A stretch of 42,070 nucleotides of DNA, from NCBI GenBank assembly GCA_001513045.1, contig LFSB01000049.1, forward strand, positions 1-42,070, written 5' to 3'. Each line of letters opens with the position of its first letter. Within the stretch, counting starts at the first letter, position 1. The stretch is from Clostridiales bacterium DTU089. Its GTDB lineage: Bacteria; Bacillota; Clostridia; Oscillospirales; Acutalibacteraceae. This document shows, in pieces, positions 24,430-33,026 of the stretch. Position numbers and translations under genes: made by a program. The notes below the pieces were generated by a model. That model made no database searches, was not told where the DNA came from, and saw nothing but the letters and a program-made list of their open reading frames with translations.

Positions 24430-25482
24430 TCATTGTTTATCGGTACGCGTGTAAAATGTTGCTTTGCCTTTTCCGTGGCGCTCGACTACTCCTTCTTCAA
24501 TCAGCTTCTTCAAAGCGTTTTCAACGGATGCTTTGCCGATAGAAGGTACAAGCTCCATAATCTCGCTCTTTGTAAATTTGCCGATTTTCTCTCCGATGGC
24601 TTTCCGTACCTGTTCAATCGCCGGAAGCTTCTCATCCATCAGATTGACACGGTTCTCAAAATCCCGATATGCGGACAGCACAATGCCGAGAATATACTTG
24701 ATGAACGGCGTTGAATCGTTTTTGCCCTCAAGCCATTCGTGGTCACTTTGCTCCAGTACATCATAGTATTTTGATTTCGTCTTCTCAATCTTACTTTCAA
24801 TGCTGATATACCGACCGACAACATATCCACACCGATACAAAAGTAAGGTCGTAAGCAGCCGTGACATTCTTCCGTTCCCATCGTTAAACGGATGGATACA
24901 GAGAAAATCGTTAATGAATGTCGGAATGAGCACAAGGGGATCAACCGCACAGGAATCAATTACATTGTTGAAGCTCTCGCATATTGCGTCGATAGCGCCG
25001 GGTGTTTCATAGGGAGCCAGCGGCATAAAACGAACACTTTGGTTGCCGTCAGCATCAGTTTCAGCGATAAAGTTCTGCGTGCTTTTGAACCGTCCGCCGA
25101 TAGACTTCTCGGAGTATTTATACAAGTCTCGGTGCAACTGCAAAATATATGAAGCACGAATGGGAATGTATTCATAACTCTCATGAATGGTGTTCAGCAC
25201 ATCACGATACCCCATGATTTCTTCCTCGTCACGGTTACGGGGTGTTGTCTTTTCAGAACAGAGTTGTTGGATTCGTGTGCTCGTTGTCACGATTCCCTCA
25301 ATCTTATTGGATGCCTCTGTACTCTGTATTTTCGCCACTTCCGTCAGCTTATCAAGCACAGCGGGCTTCTGCTTCAGATACAATTCCTGTCTGCCTTTGT
25401 ATTCGTGTATCTGTGCAACAAGTCCGAGTACCTCGCTGTCCCATTTCTTATTTGCAAGAGCTGCGTAATCAAAGCTTCTCAT
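24430..25482 (-). CDS. Fic-family protein with internal inhibitory motif and C-terminal winged helix
   Basis: A 350-residue protein with the canonical Fic motif HPFNDGNGRMSR (197-208), which transfers AMP (or another nucleotide moiety) from a nucleotide to target hydroxyls. In the N-terminal helix, residues S58-N-K-I-E62-G63 match the [S/T]xxxE[G/N] inhibitory motif of class II Fic proteins, so it is probably self-inhibited. Residues about 280-350 (KFTKSEIMELVPSIGKASVE) look like a winged helix and could bind DNA. The ATG at 25482 has GGAGG. It is a cargo insertion between virB6 and prgI with its own consensus promoter and four operator-like sites. Targets are unknown. Confidence 0.9.
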   Translation of the reverse strand: MRSFDYAALANKKWDSEVLGLVAQIHEYKGRQELYLKQKPAVLDKLTEVAKIQSTEASNKIEGIVTTSTRIQQLCSEKTTPRNRDEEEIMGYRDVLNTIHESYEYIPIRASYILQLHRDLYKYSEKSIGGRFKSTQNFIAETDADGNQSVRFMPLAPYETPGAIDAICESFNNVIDSCAVDPLVLIPTFINDFLCIHPFNDGNGRMSRLLTTLLLYRCGYVVGRYISIESKIEKTKSKYYDVLEQSDHEWLEGKNDSTPFIKYILGIVLSAYRDFENRVNLMDEKLPAIEQVRKAIGEKIGKFTKSEIMELVPSIGKASVENALKKLIEEGVVERHGKGKATFYTRTDKQ

Positions 25483-25501
25483 TTGCCTACCTCCGTTTCG
25501 T

Positions 25502-25605
25502 TTCGCCTAATTATAGCATATATTTAGGCGAATGTCAATCCATACGCCGTCTTCTATTGCCTATTATTTGTCCGTATTAGGCGAATTATTCATTGAGTAG
25601 GCGAA
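25502..25605 (-). promoter_or_regulatory. Fic promoter with four TAGGCGAA operator copies
   Basis: On the minus strand TTGACA (25533-25538), 17 bases, TATAAT (25510-25515): a perfect sigma-A promoter. TTCGCCTAA at 25502-25510 and TTAGGCGAA at 25524-25532 form an inverted repeat over the -10 and spacer. Further direct copies TTAGGCGAA (25577-25585) and GTAGGCGAA (25597-25605) lie upstream. The layout indicates tight repression; the winged-helix end of Fic is a candidate repressor. Confidence 0.75.
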
Positions 25606-25626
25606 TTAGCAAAGCAACCAAATGTT

Positions 25627-26463
25627 TTACAGTCCCATCATTTCTCTTACAACTCTGTCCGCCATCTTAACGCAGCCAACAAGAACCAGCATATTGAATA
25701 TCAGCTCACCGATATAGCACCAGACCTGAGTAACTGCCGCCGCACTTGCGTCCACCGCTGGCGGCGAAGCTGCAAACAGGGAGAATATAATGCAGGACAA
25801 TACAATAATGGCTCCTTCAAGGCACACGGCGCAGTAGCTTTTCAGAAAACTCTTTCCGACATTCTGTGTGGGTTCTCCTGAAAAAGTAGATAGCGGAATC
25901 GGCGCAATCGCCGTGTAAAGGTACAGTTTGAAGAACCTGCCGTACACAGACAGAATCATTATGAACGACAGCACCGTAATGAACAGACCGCCTATCAGCG
26001 TGACTGCCCACAAGGGTATTGATTCAAAGAATCCACAGCTTTCGATTGCGTCAACAATACTCTGCGGTAATACCGTCTGTGCGGCAGAACCAAATCCGGC
26101 TGCGTTCATGATAGATGAGATAACTCCCTGAATGATGTTGAACAGAGCCATCATAAGTTCCATACCGTATGTGATAACTCCTTTTGCCAGAGCAAAGCGA
26201 ATAAACAGTTTGAAAGCGTGTTCAGGCTTTTTGACCTCGGCAAAGGAGCCGCAGGTCTTAATCACTCCCACAAGGAAGAACAGGACAAGAAGGGCGTATC
26301 CTACCGCCTGTAAAGCCCCGTGAATATCTGTGATGACAGTCCATATCGTGCCACCCTTAAATGTTTCGGGCGACTGCGTAATGAGCTGCCATATTTCAGC
26401 AAGTTTGCCGTTCCATGTGTCGAGTGCGTTTTGTAGATTTTGTACCACCCAGTTATCCGACAT
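25627..26463 (-). CDS. VirB6/TrbL-like polytopic channel protein
   Basis: 278 residues from the ATG at 26463 (MSDNWVVQNL) with GGAGGTG upstream; a longer frame to 26556 overlaps the methyltransferase and has no ribosome site. About five to six hydrophobic segments are visible (for example AVGYALLVLFFLVGVI and VTLIGGLFITVLSFIMILSV). This is the pattern of VirB6-like proteins of Tn1549/CTn elements, core membrane components of the mating channel. The ATG overlaps the end of the MT-A70 gene by about 11 bases. Confidence 0.85.
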   Translation of the reverse strand: MSDNWVVQNLQNALDTWNGKLAEIWQLITQSPETFKGGTIWTVITDIHGALQAVGYALLVLFFLVGVIKTCGSFAEVKKPEHAFKLFIRFALAKGVITYGMELMMALFNIIQGVISSIMNAAGFGSAAQTVLPQSIVDAIESCGFFESIPLWAVTLIGGLFITVLSFIMILSVYGRFFKLYLYTAIAPIPLSTFSGEPTQNVGKSFLKSYCAVCLEGAIIVLSCIIFSLFAASPPAVDASAAAVTQVWCYIGELIFNMLVLVGCVKMADRVVREMMGL

Positions 26464-27040
26464 TTGCACCACCTCCGTCACACTGCCGATAACCGTCAAA
26501 AGAAATATCGCAATCAACCTCGTTGCCCCATACATCCCAGCCATCCGTCTTTTCACGGGCGAACAGCTCTATTCGGGGAATATCGCCAAATAGCTCTGTG
26601 ATTTTCTTTCTCACTATCTCCGGCTTTATGCTGTGCTCTTGTCTTTCGGACACAACAACCTGACTGACAAAGTTTGAAATCGGCTTCATTTTTCCCTTTA
26701 TGCCAAGCAGAGCAATCTCGCTGTTCGATTTGGTATAATAGCCGACTCCGAAAAACGGAGAACCATTTTTATTGGTTTTAAACCAATTAAAGGCGACCGT
26801 AACATAACGAAATCCCCACGCTTTCATAACGGCTATTGCTTCGGGCAGACGCGGAAATGTCGCCCATAAAATCAAAGCACAATTATTGTCAGCAATATTG
26901 GGGACAGGAAGTCTGCAAATTTGTTCTGTTGACATAACCGGATAATGCGAATGAACACCGCACGAAAACCGCGTATTTGGGTTGTTTCTTTTGTTGTAAA
27001 ACCACGGTGGATCGGCATAAATTATTCTATATTTTTTCAT
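26453..27040 (-). CDS. MT-A70-family adenine DNA methyltransferase
   Basis: A 195-residue enzyme with the catalytic DPPW motif (IIYADPPWFYNKR, residues about 6-18), an LILWATFPRLPEA strand and a C-terminal IELFAREKTDGWDVWGNE block, all typical of MT-A70 N6-adenine methyltransferases. AAGGAGG precedes the ATG. It lies inside the transfer operon, between Maff2 and VirB6-like genes. It may modify the element to escape restriction in recipients, but the site it modifies cannot be read from sequence. No partner nuclease is adjacent. Confidence 0.9.
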   Translation of the reverse strand: MKKYRIIYADPPWFYNKRNNPNTRFSCGVHSHYPVMSTEQICRLPVPNIADNNCALILWATFPRLPEAIAVMKAWGFRYVTVAFNWFKTNKNGSPFFGVGYYTKSNSEIALLGIKGKMKPISNFVSQVVVSERQEHSIKPEIVRKKITELFGDIPRIELFAREKTDGWDVWGNEVDCDISFDGYRQCDGGGANVG

Positions 27041-27057
27041 GTGTTCCTCCTTTCAGC

Positions 27058-27090
27058 GAAAAATGCGGCAGGGCATTTCGCCCTACCGCA
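27058..27090 (-). terminator. Attenuating terminator downstream of Maff2
   Basis: The stem TGCGGTAGGGC / GCCCTGCCGCA (27064-27090), with a short loop, is followed on the minus strand by TTTTT. It follows the Maff2 gene and precedes the methyltransferase, so it probably reduces downstream expression relative to the highly expressed small membrane protein. Confidence 0.7.
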
Positions 27091-27106
27091 TATCTACATT
27101 TTTTCA

Positions 27107-27463
27107 TCAGGAAACAATGAGATCAAGGATTTCTTTTGCAAAGGTAATGACGATACCACCGGCAAGCGTCATAAAGCCGTTGGCGCGCTGGGACGGATCG
27201 TGAGATTTAAGGCTCAGACCTACCTGCACGACACCAAAGCCGAGAAGGATAAGACCGATGGCGCGAATCAGTCCGAACATAAAGCTGGAGAGATTGTTTA
27301 CTACCGTCAGCGGATCGTTGGTTGCGGCAAATGCCGAGATAGAACAACAGCCGATCAGTACGATACAGAGCACCGCCGTCACATAGAAGCGGAAGCCCTT
27401 TTTCACCTTGCCCGTCATCGGGAGCTTAGTCGTGGTTTTCTTTACCGTATTCAGTTTCTTCAT
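27107..27463 (-). CDS. Maff2-family / VirB2-like small membrane protein
   Basis: 118 residues from the ATG at 27463 with GGAGG; the longer frame to 27556 overlaps the VirD4 gene. It has a signal-like first hydrophobic segment (FYVTAVLCIVLIGCCSISAF) with AFA before ATNDP, then two membrane helices around LIRAIGLILLGFGVVQVGLSL and GGIVITFAKEILDLIV. This matches Maff2 mobile-element proteins, which hold the position and topology of a VirB2 pilin. It starts within the last codons of the VirD4 gene. Confidence 0.85.
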   Translation of the reverse strand: MKKLNTVKKTTTKLPMTGKVKKGFRFYVTAVLCIVLIGCCSISAFAATNDPLTVVNNLSSFMFGLIRAIGLILLGFGVVQVGLSLKSHDPSQRANGFMTLAGGIVITFAKEILDLIVS

Positions 27464-29270
27464 CAAAATTAATTCCTCCGTTTTTCTTAATATTTGCTTC
27501 CACATCTTCTTCGGAAAGAAGATAGAAAGGCGTTTCATAGGGTTTGAGTTCAGCAATACTCATATCGTTTGTGATTTCAAAACCGATGTCTGCTGTCGCA
27601 TCGGTTGCTTCGCCGTGATGATATGCACCGGCACTTCCGTCTGCTGTCAGGGCAACATTCGGGTGCTTCAGAATATCGAACTTCTCGTCCATAATCGGAC
27701 GCTCGCCGCGAATGAACAAAAGCGCAAATTTGTTATCAAGCAATCGAACCTCATCCGGCGTCATCAACTCTCTGCCGGAGATCTGCCAGTTGGTAGAAAA
27801 GTTTCCGCGCATACCGTCGCTTCGTCCGTATGTGTTTGTGTCGATGGTTTCCTTGCCCAAGAGTTCGGAAACATATTTGTGCGTTGACTGCTCGTTTCCT
27901 CCGAGATAGAGAAACTCATCACAGTTGCCCACGATGGATTCCCATTGCTTTTCGTACAGAGCTTTCAACTGCGCAAGGTTCTGCAAGATAATCGACACGC
28001 TGACAGAGCGCGAACGCATAACGGACAGAATTTTGTCGAAATCCTCCGGCAAACTCACATTGGCAAACTCGTCCATAATAAAATGCACATGAACAGGAAG
28101 ACTGCCGCCGTATTTGTGGTCTGCCGTCCAGAATAGCTGTTGAAATAACTGCGTGTATAGGATAGATACAAGGAAGTTAAAGGAACTGTCGTTGTCGGGT
28201 ATCAGCGCGAACAACGCAACTTTTTTCTCTCCCAGCGACGGCAAGTCCAGTTCATCCGTTGCAGTCAAAGCGGCAAGACTTTCAAGATTGAACTTCTCCA
28301 GTCTTGCGGCAAGTGTAATCTGAATGGATTTGAGTGTCTTTGCAGAGCCGGAATGATAGTCCTTGTAATACTTGACGGCAATATGGTTCGGGTTCTTGTC
28401 CTCCAGCTTTTGCATGAGTTCATCAAGGGTGCTCATATAATTGTCATCGTTCTCATGTACTTCACCGGCTCGGAGAAGCTCCATAACCATCGGAAAATTC
28501 TGTTCGTCCTTTGGTGCTTCATAATGCAGGTAAAAAACAAGGGACATCAGAAGCATAGAAGCTGCTGTGTCCCAGAAGGGATCGTTTGTCTGACTTCCCT
28601 TCGGTGTTGTGGACTTGAACAGATTTGTAACAAGTCGTTGAACATCGTTATCTGAATAGAGGTAGACAAACGGATTGTAGCAATGAGAGCGTTCCATGTT
28701 GATAAGGTCAAGCACACGAACTTCATAGCCCTTTTTCTCAAGCAGTCCTCCTGTATCTCGGACGATTTCACCCTTTGGATCAAGAATGACCATAGAGGTG
28801 TTGCACTGCATGACATTGGGTTTCGCATAGAAGCGTGTTTTACCGGCACCCGAACCGCCGCATATCAGGATATTCAGATTTCGGCGATGCTTACGTCCGT
28901 CAAGACCGATGCGGCAATGCTGTGTAAGCAGCTTGTTCTCACTCGGCGGCATTGCCCGGTACTTTTTGTTCACGGCTTCCCCATCGCCCCATTTTGCGGA
29001 GCCGTGTTCTTCTCGCTTGCGGTAATTGTGCTTTGAGTAATGGTAGATGAGCAAGGCAAAGATGTAGATACCAATAAATGCGAGGACAGTTTTCAGGCTG
29101 TCCCCGCACAATGTGATACGCAGCGGATTTTCCAATGCTTCCGTCCATTTCGGTAGCATAACGGCAAGTCCGCCGCCAAAAGTCGGCGCAATCAGTAATG
29201 CAAGCCAGACAACCGGGATAATGCCGATACCGGCAAGAATCATTGTCTGCTTTCGGTTATCTTGCTTCAA
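27426..29270 (-). CDS. VirD4/TrsK-type coupling ATPase
   Basis: 614 residues from a TTG at 29270; an ATG at 29243 is an alternative because the Shine-Dalgarno is weak. Two N-terminal membrane segments are followed by Walker A CGGSGAGKTRFYAKP (about 134-148) and Walker B HFIMDEFANVSLP (about 400), with the TraG/VirD4 motif ILQNLAQLKALY. It brings the relaxase-DNA complex to the channel and pumps DNA. It is the standard coupling protein of Tn1549-like ICEs. It overlaps the neighbouring genes at both ends, as expected for a tight operon. Confidence 0.93.
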   Translation of the reverse strand: MKQDNRKQTMILAGIGIIPVVWLALLIAPTFGGGLAVMLPKWTEALENPLRITLCGDSLKTVLAFIGIYIFALLIYHYSKHNYRKREEHGSAKWGDGEAVNKKYRAMPPSENKLLTQHCRIGLDGRKHRRNLNILICGGSGAGKTRFYAKPNVMQCNTSMVILDPKGEIVRDTGGLLEKKGYEVRVLDLINMERSHCYNPFVYLYSDNDVQRLVTNLFKSTTPKGSQTNDPFWDTAASMLLMSLVFYLHYEAPKDEQNFPMVMELLRAGEVHENDDNYMSTLDELMQKLEDKNPNHIAVKYYKDYHSGSAKTLKSIQITLAARLEKFNLESLAALTATDELDLPSLGEKKVALFALIPDNDSSFNFLVSILYTQLFQQLFWTADHKYGGSLPVHVHFIMDEFANVSLPEDFDKILSVMRSRSVSVSIILQNLAQLKALYEKQWESIVGNCDEFLYLGGNEQSTHKYVSELLGKETIDTNTYGRSDGMRGNFSTNWQISGRELMTPDEVRLLDNKFALLFIRGERPIMDEKFDILKHPNVALTADGSAGAYHHGEATDATADIGFEITNDMSIAELKPYETPFYLLSEEDVEANIKKNGGINFDEETEYGKENHD

Positions 29271-29442
29271 GCTCCACGCTTCTGTTTTTAACGGGAGTGT
29301 CGATAATCTTTATCAGAAGGTCATCGACATCCTCTGTGGGGCAGTCCTCGTTGAGTAAATCCGCACGGAAACGGTGCAGAGCTTTTACGACAAGTCCGTA
29401 CTCAATCGGATCAAGCCATACCTTGCGAAGTGGTTCTTTCAT
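29257..29442 (-). CDS. Small conserved ICE protein of unknown function
   Basis: A 61-residue protein (starts MKEPLRKVWLDPIEYGLV, ends VELEAR) lying between the ArdC-like gene and virD4 and overlapping both by a few bases. A small ORF at this position is usual in related elements. The sequence is charged and helical with no membrane segment. No function is recognised. Confidence 0.7.
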   Translation of the reverse strand: MKEPLRKVWLDPIEYGLVVKALHRFRADLLNEDCPTEDVDDLLIKIIDTPVKNRSVELEAR

Positions 29443-30362
29443 CTTGCATCCTGCCTTTCTTTATCATTTGCCCGGGCACTTTTATTCTGTTCCAGCGTCC
29501 GGGACATACGGGCAAGTATCGCATTTGCTTCGCTGCGGATTTCATTCAGGTCTTCACGGATTTCCTGTGGGGTTTTATTCGCAAAGGAAGCAGGAAGATG
29601 AATAATCATATCCCTTGTATCAATCCCGAACCTCTTGCAGAGCATATACGAAACACAGACTGCTTTGAAAAGCTTACTCGGTCTTGAATACTCCGGCATT
29701 TCCGCTGCGTAATCGGAAAGCGCAATCTCCCGCGCCAATGCACGAAACAACTGCGGCGTTTCAAGATTACGTTTGACATAGATTGTCTGACGCTGTTCAT
29801 CAAACAGAGCGTCATCATGCTTTTGCGGGCTGGACATTTCATCTACCGGTTCAATATCCACCGACAGGCGGTTGATGAGCGCTTTCATCAAAAGTCGTTC
29901 ATCAATGGGTTTAACTTCGTCCTTTGACGGCTCGGCAGAGGTCTGCGAAATATCAAAAACGCGCTTCACATTCATAGAAACACCGATGGAGCCATCCTCA
30001 CGGGTGTACTTCTCGCCGGGTTCCAGAATATACATAGAGGTTTCATCCTTCTTAACCGGCGTACCGGCGTCCTTCCACGCATTGTAGTCCTTTAACGAGG
30101 TTGCTTTTGGTTTCTGTGCCGTCACAAGCAGCGCATTGTTGATGGAGTACCTATCAAATCTGCTTTGCACATCAAGGTAGGTACGAAACTTCGGACTGTC
30201 TCTGAAAACAGATGTAGCAGTCTCATCTATCAGGTCATACACATTCTTCCGTGTCTGCTGTTTTTCCTCCGCCCACTTCTGCTTGTCAAAGGGCTTTTGC
30301 TGCCCGGCACCGTTTTTTTCTTCCGGCGTCTTGCCGGGGATAATATCATTGAGTTCAATCAT
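29439..30362 (-). CDS. ArdC-like single-strand DNA-binding protein
   Basis: 307 residues. The segment from about residue 50 to 150, containing SINNALLVTAQKPKATSLKD and a later YILEPGEKY, resembles the ArdC N-terminal ssDNA-binding/antirestriction domain (DUF1738-type). ArdC proteins protect incoming single strands during conjugation. A basic, acidic-rich C-terminus follows. The gene sits in the relaxase-coupling protein interval of the ICE, with tight spacing to its neighbours. No zinc protease motif of full-length ArdC is seen. Confidence 0.75.
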   Translation of the reverse strand: MIELNDIIPGKTPEEKNGAGQQKPFDKQKWAEEKQQTRKNVYDLIDETATSVFRDSPKFRTYLDVQSRFDRYSINNALLVTAQKPKATSLKDYNAWKDAGTPVKKDETSMYILEPGEKYTREDGSIGVSMNVKRVFDISQTSAEPSKDEVKPIDERLLMKALINRLSVDIEPVDEMSSPQKHDDALFDEQRQTIYVKRNLETPQLFRALAREIALSDYAAEMPEYSRPSKLFKAVCVSYMLCKRFGIDTRDMIIHLPASFANKTPQEIREDLNEIRSEANAILARMSRTLEQNKSARANDKERQDAR

Positions 30363-30364
30363 TT

Positions 30365-31114
30365 TTAACGCTCCTTTTCTTTACCGGATTTTTGGGGTGT
30401 TTTCAGTTCTGCTTTTTCCAAAGGCTTTTCCTTCGGGTTATTACGGCGACGCTCCTGAATCCTCTTGATTTCCTCACGGACGGAAGGCTTGTCGCCGCGT
30501 TTGGTCGTTCCCTCAAATTCGGAATTTTTTTGCCCGACGGAGTTGTTCTCTGAGAGACTTGACCTTTCCGTCCTCTCGACAAAAGGGTTGTCCGGCTCAC
30601 TCTTTTCGGGATTCGCCGGTTTTCTCATCAGGTCATCCAAGATTCTGTCCTCCTTACTCTTTTCCGGCTTTTCTTTCTCCGGTTCTTTCTTTGCTGCGTT
30701 GTTCTTGGCGTCCTCAATTTCCGTGATAATAGAAGCGTCATCCACGGTAGCAATATTGAATCTCTTGACAATGCGGTTGATTTTGGATGCGTCCTCGGTG
30801 CGAACCATAACATCCACCAGACCGTCCGTTGTGTCCTTATCCTTGAGAACACAGTAGAGAACACCGTAACGCTTCGCTTCTTCCGAAAAACGCTTGAGCT
30901 GTTCTTCCTTTACCGTGAAGACCTTGAGAGATTTACCGGAACGGAGCATAGAGGAAAGCCGTGCTTTGCCTTTGGTTTTTTCCTGCTGCTGCAAAACCTT
31001 ATAGATGATAGAAGCCAGCTTCAGCGCGCCGGTGCCGGTGAGCTTCACCGCTACCTCTGCGCCTTCCAGACTCATTCTCATCATTTGTTCTGCTACATCA
31101 CCTGAATTGTTCAT
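30365..31114 (-). CDS. PcfB-family (DUF3801) protein
   Basis: 249 residues from the ATG at 31114 (MNNSGDVAEQMMRMSLEGAE) with AAGGAAG upstream; the frame to 31198 has no better start. The first 130 residues match PcfB/DUF3801. The rest is a long charged, low-complexity tail (EKEKPEKSKEDR and similar). In pCF10-type systems PcfB is a relaxosome-side adaptor for the coupling protein. It overlaps the relaxase gene end by 17 bases. Confidence 0.85.
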   Translation of the reverse strand: MNNSGDVAEQMMRMSLEGAEVAVKLTGTGALKLASIIYKVLQQQEKTKGKARLSSMLRSGKSLKVFTVKEEQLKRFSEEAKRYGVLYCVLKDKDTTDGLVDVMVRTEDASKINRIVKRFNIATVDDASIITEIEDAKNNAAKKEPEKEKPEKSKEDRILDDLMRKPANPEKSEPDNPFVERTERSSLSENNSVGQKNSEFEGTTKRGDKPSVREEIKRIQERRRNNPKEKPLEKAELKTPQKSGKEKER

Positions 31115-32444
31115 TCTTTCGTTCTTCCTTTCTTTCAGATTTTTCTCTTTCATAGATAAGAGATAACTTTTCCTTGAGTATCCCGCTGCGCTCTGCAATG
31201 TTGTCGCAATACTTCACCTCGCGGCGAAGCCTTGTGAGTTCCTTGGAGTATTCCGATACTTTTTCTTTTACCCGTGATATTTCCGTTTCGTCCGTACATC
31301 TGCGCAGTCTGTTTCTGAGCTTCTGCCGCTTCTCGGTCAGCTCCGAAATGGTTTCTTCTGTCTGTCCCCGGTATATAGAAAGCTGCTCGGCGGTATCAAT
31401 ATGATTCCGTCCAAGCAGCCTTGTTTCTTCAATGATGCTGTCAAGCTTCAGAATGTCCTCCCGAAGCTCAACAGGGATACGCCTGTTGTTGTTCTTTTTC
31501 GGTATCAGACCGAACTGATATAAAGTATGGATGTAAATTGCATGAAGCGTTGTGACCTTCATAAATTCCTCGGCACCGCCGCGAAGATGAACACGCTTTG
31601 GCTTTTCCTCCGGCAACGGCGGTATGCGCTCATTGTCTTTGATTTTGTCGAAGATTCCGTTGTAGGAATATTCCTGTCCGAAGTGATTGGACAGTCGCCA
31701 CGGATGAGAGCGTCCGGGTGGAGTAAGAGACAGAATCGGTTCTTCCTCTCTGCCGCGAACATTAACTGCATAACCCATCTGCCGTAAATAGAAAGCAAAC
31801 TGTTTCATACTGACCGACTGTGAGATTACTCGGTCAATATCTTCTTTCATTTGGGAGAGCAGCGTCGGCATACCGTTTTTCTCTGCCATACGCTCAGCAT
31901 AGTTTTTATTGCGCTGATACTTTCTGTTTTCAATTACCGACAACCCGTACTCCCGGCAGAGTTCATCTGATACGGAACGCATACGCGCTTTGGACGCCTT
32001 GTCATCATGATACCGTCTTCCGTCAATAAAAGAAGTCGAGCAGATAGCAAAGTGATTATGATAGTGGTCAGTATTAAGATGAGTGGCAACCACCACATGA
32101 AATTTGTCGCCCCATAATTGCTCTGCCATTTTTATTCCGATTTCGTGTGCGGTCTTTGCGTCAACCTCTCCGGCTCTGAAAGACTGGTACGCATGATAAG
32201 CAATGTTCGGCATAGGCTTGTCGTTCATAGAATATGCTTCCGTCATTTTCTTGTAAGCGTTTTCCGGCTCACAGTTTATGCCGGTAACATACATCTTCTT
32301 TTCGGTTTTCAATTCGTTTGTGTCATAGGCAAGCAGATTCTGCAAAGCTTCATAGCTGTCGTTTATAGTCTTGTCCTTATTGACAACATACGCAATGAAC
32401 TTGTCGAGCCGAACATTGATTGGCCAGATTTCCGTTACTGCCAT
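31098..32444 (-). CDS. MOB_P-type relaxase of the ICE
   Basis: 448 residues with the relaxase signature: VVATHLNTDHYHNHFAI, with the three histidines H127, H129 and H131 that hold the metal. A catalytic tyrosine is expected near the N-terminus (Y19 or Y31 are candidates). The C-terminal 150 residues are a charged coiled coil (EETISELTEKRQKLRNRLRR). It nicks the ICE oriT and leads the strand through the channel. It lies directly downstream of MobC and overlaps it by one base, the standard MobA/relaxosome order. Confidence 0.93.
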   Translation of the reverse strand: MAVTEIWPINVRLDKFIAYVVNKDKTINDSYEALQNLLAYDTNELKTEKKMYVTGINCEPENAYKKMTEAYSMNDKPMPNIAYHAYQSFRAGEVDAKTAHEIGIKMAEQLWGDKFHVVVATHLNTDHYHNHFAICSTSFIDGRRYHDDKASKARMRSVSDELCREYGLSVIENRKYQRNKNYAERMAEKNGMPTLLSQMKEDIDRVISQSVSMKQFAFYLRQMGYAVNVRGREEEPILSLTPPGRSHPWRLSNHFGQEYSYNGIFDKIKDNERIPPLPEEKPKRVHLRGGAEEFMKVTTLHAIYIHTLYQFGLIPKKNNNRRIPVELREDILKLDSIIEETRLLGRNHIDTAEQLSIYRGQTEETISELTEKRQKLRNRLRRCTDETEISRVKEKVSEYSKELTRLRREVKYCDNIAERSGILKEKLSLIYEREKSERKEERKNEQFR

Positions 32445-32773
32445 CAGTGCTTATCACCTCGCGGCAAGCATATCATTGTGAGATCGTCGCAGAGATTCAG
32501 AATACGCTTTGCATTTTCATCGTACTGCGGAGCGTCAATCATGTTCAGCGTGTATGCCCGTTGAGCTATCTGCCTGATGTTGTAACCAACGCGGCGCACC
32601 TCACGCAGAAGATTGAAGTAATCAAGCGGCGGCGTTGCAACGGGACGGAAACCGTCAAGGACGCAACGCACATAAGCGGACATTGTTTTTCCTGTTTGTT
32701 CTGAATTATTCCGGAGCGTTTGCATTTCCTCGTCGCTCAGCCAAAGCTGAAGCAGATTATTTCGGCGGCGCAT
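32444..32773 (-). CDS. MobC-type relaxosome accessory protein
   Basis: 109 residues from the ATG at 32773 (MRRRNNLLQLWLSDEEMQTL); a second ATG three codons upstream sits directly against the AGGAGG and is less likely. It has a ribbon-helix-helix-like N-terminus and the MobC pattern LLREVRRVGYNIRQIAQRA. MobC/NikA proteins bind and open DNA beside the nick site to help the relaxase. It is located between the candidate oriT and the relaxase gene, as usual. Confidence 0.85.
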   Translation of the reverse strand: MRRRNNLLQLWLSDEEMQTLRNNSEQTGKTMSAYVRCVLDGFRPVATPPLDYFNLLREVRRVGYNIRQIAQRAYTLNMIDAPQYDENAKRILNLCDDLTMICLPRGDKH

Positions 32774-32885
32774 TTTGCTCATCCTCCTTTGCAGCGTTTC
32801 CACCGGCAATGAACAGGCACATGAAGAAAACGCCGAGCAACCCGCCTGTCATCGTACCGAGCAGAAACATAATAAGTCCATTCAA
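32757..32885 (-). CDS. DUF3789-like 42-residue membrane protein
   Basis: A TTG start at 32885 (TTG AAT GGA CTT) with GAAAGGTG upstream gives a 42-residue protein: MNGLIMFLLGTMTGGLLGVF is the membrane helix, followed by a short charged tail ending NAPPK. This matches DUF3789 small membrane proteins common in Clostridial ICEs. It overlaps the mobC start. The open frame extends to 32987 but the upstream part is over the candidate oriT and is not expected to be translated. Confidence 0.7.
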   Translation of the reverse strand: MNGLIMFLLGTMTGGLLGVFFMCLFIAGGNAAKEDEQNAPPK

Positions 32886-32910
32886 ATAATCACACCTTTC
32901 TGTGAAGCCG

Positions 32911-33001
32911 GGGGTTCGGGGGATGCCCTGACAAGCGCCGCAGTCATTTGTAATGACAGAGGCATTGCTTGCAAAGACAACAGACACCCCACGAACCCTC
33001 C
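32911..33001. other. Candidate oriT of the ICE (nested inverted repeats)
   Basis: Upstream of mobC and the relaxase, the outer repeat GGGTTCGGGGG (32912-32922) pairs imperfectly with CCCCACGAACCC (32987-32998). Between them lies the perfect hairpin GTCATT-TGT-AATGAC (32943-32957). Nested dyads next to mobC are typical of MOB_P origins of transfer. The nick site is not identified. Confidence 0.4.
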
Positions 33002-33026
33002 GGATTCGTTCCTCGTCTTTTCTGCT

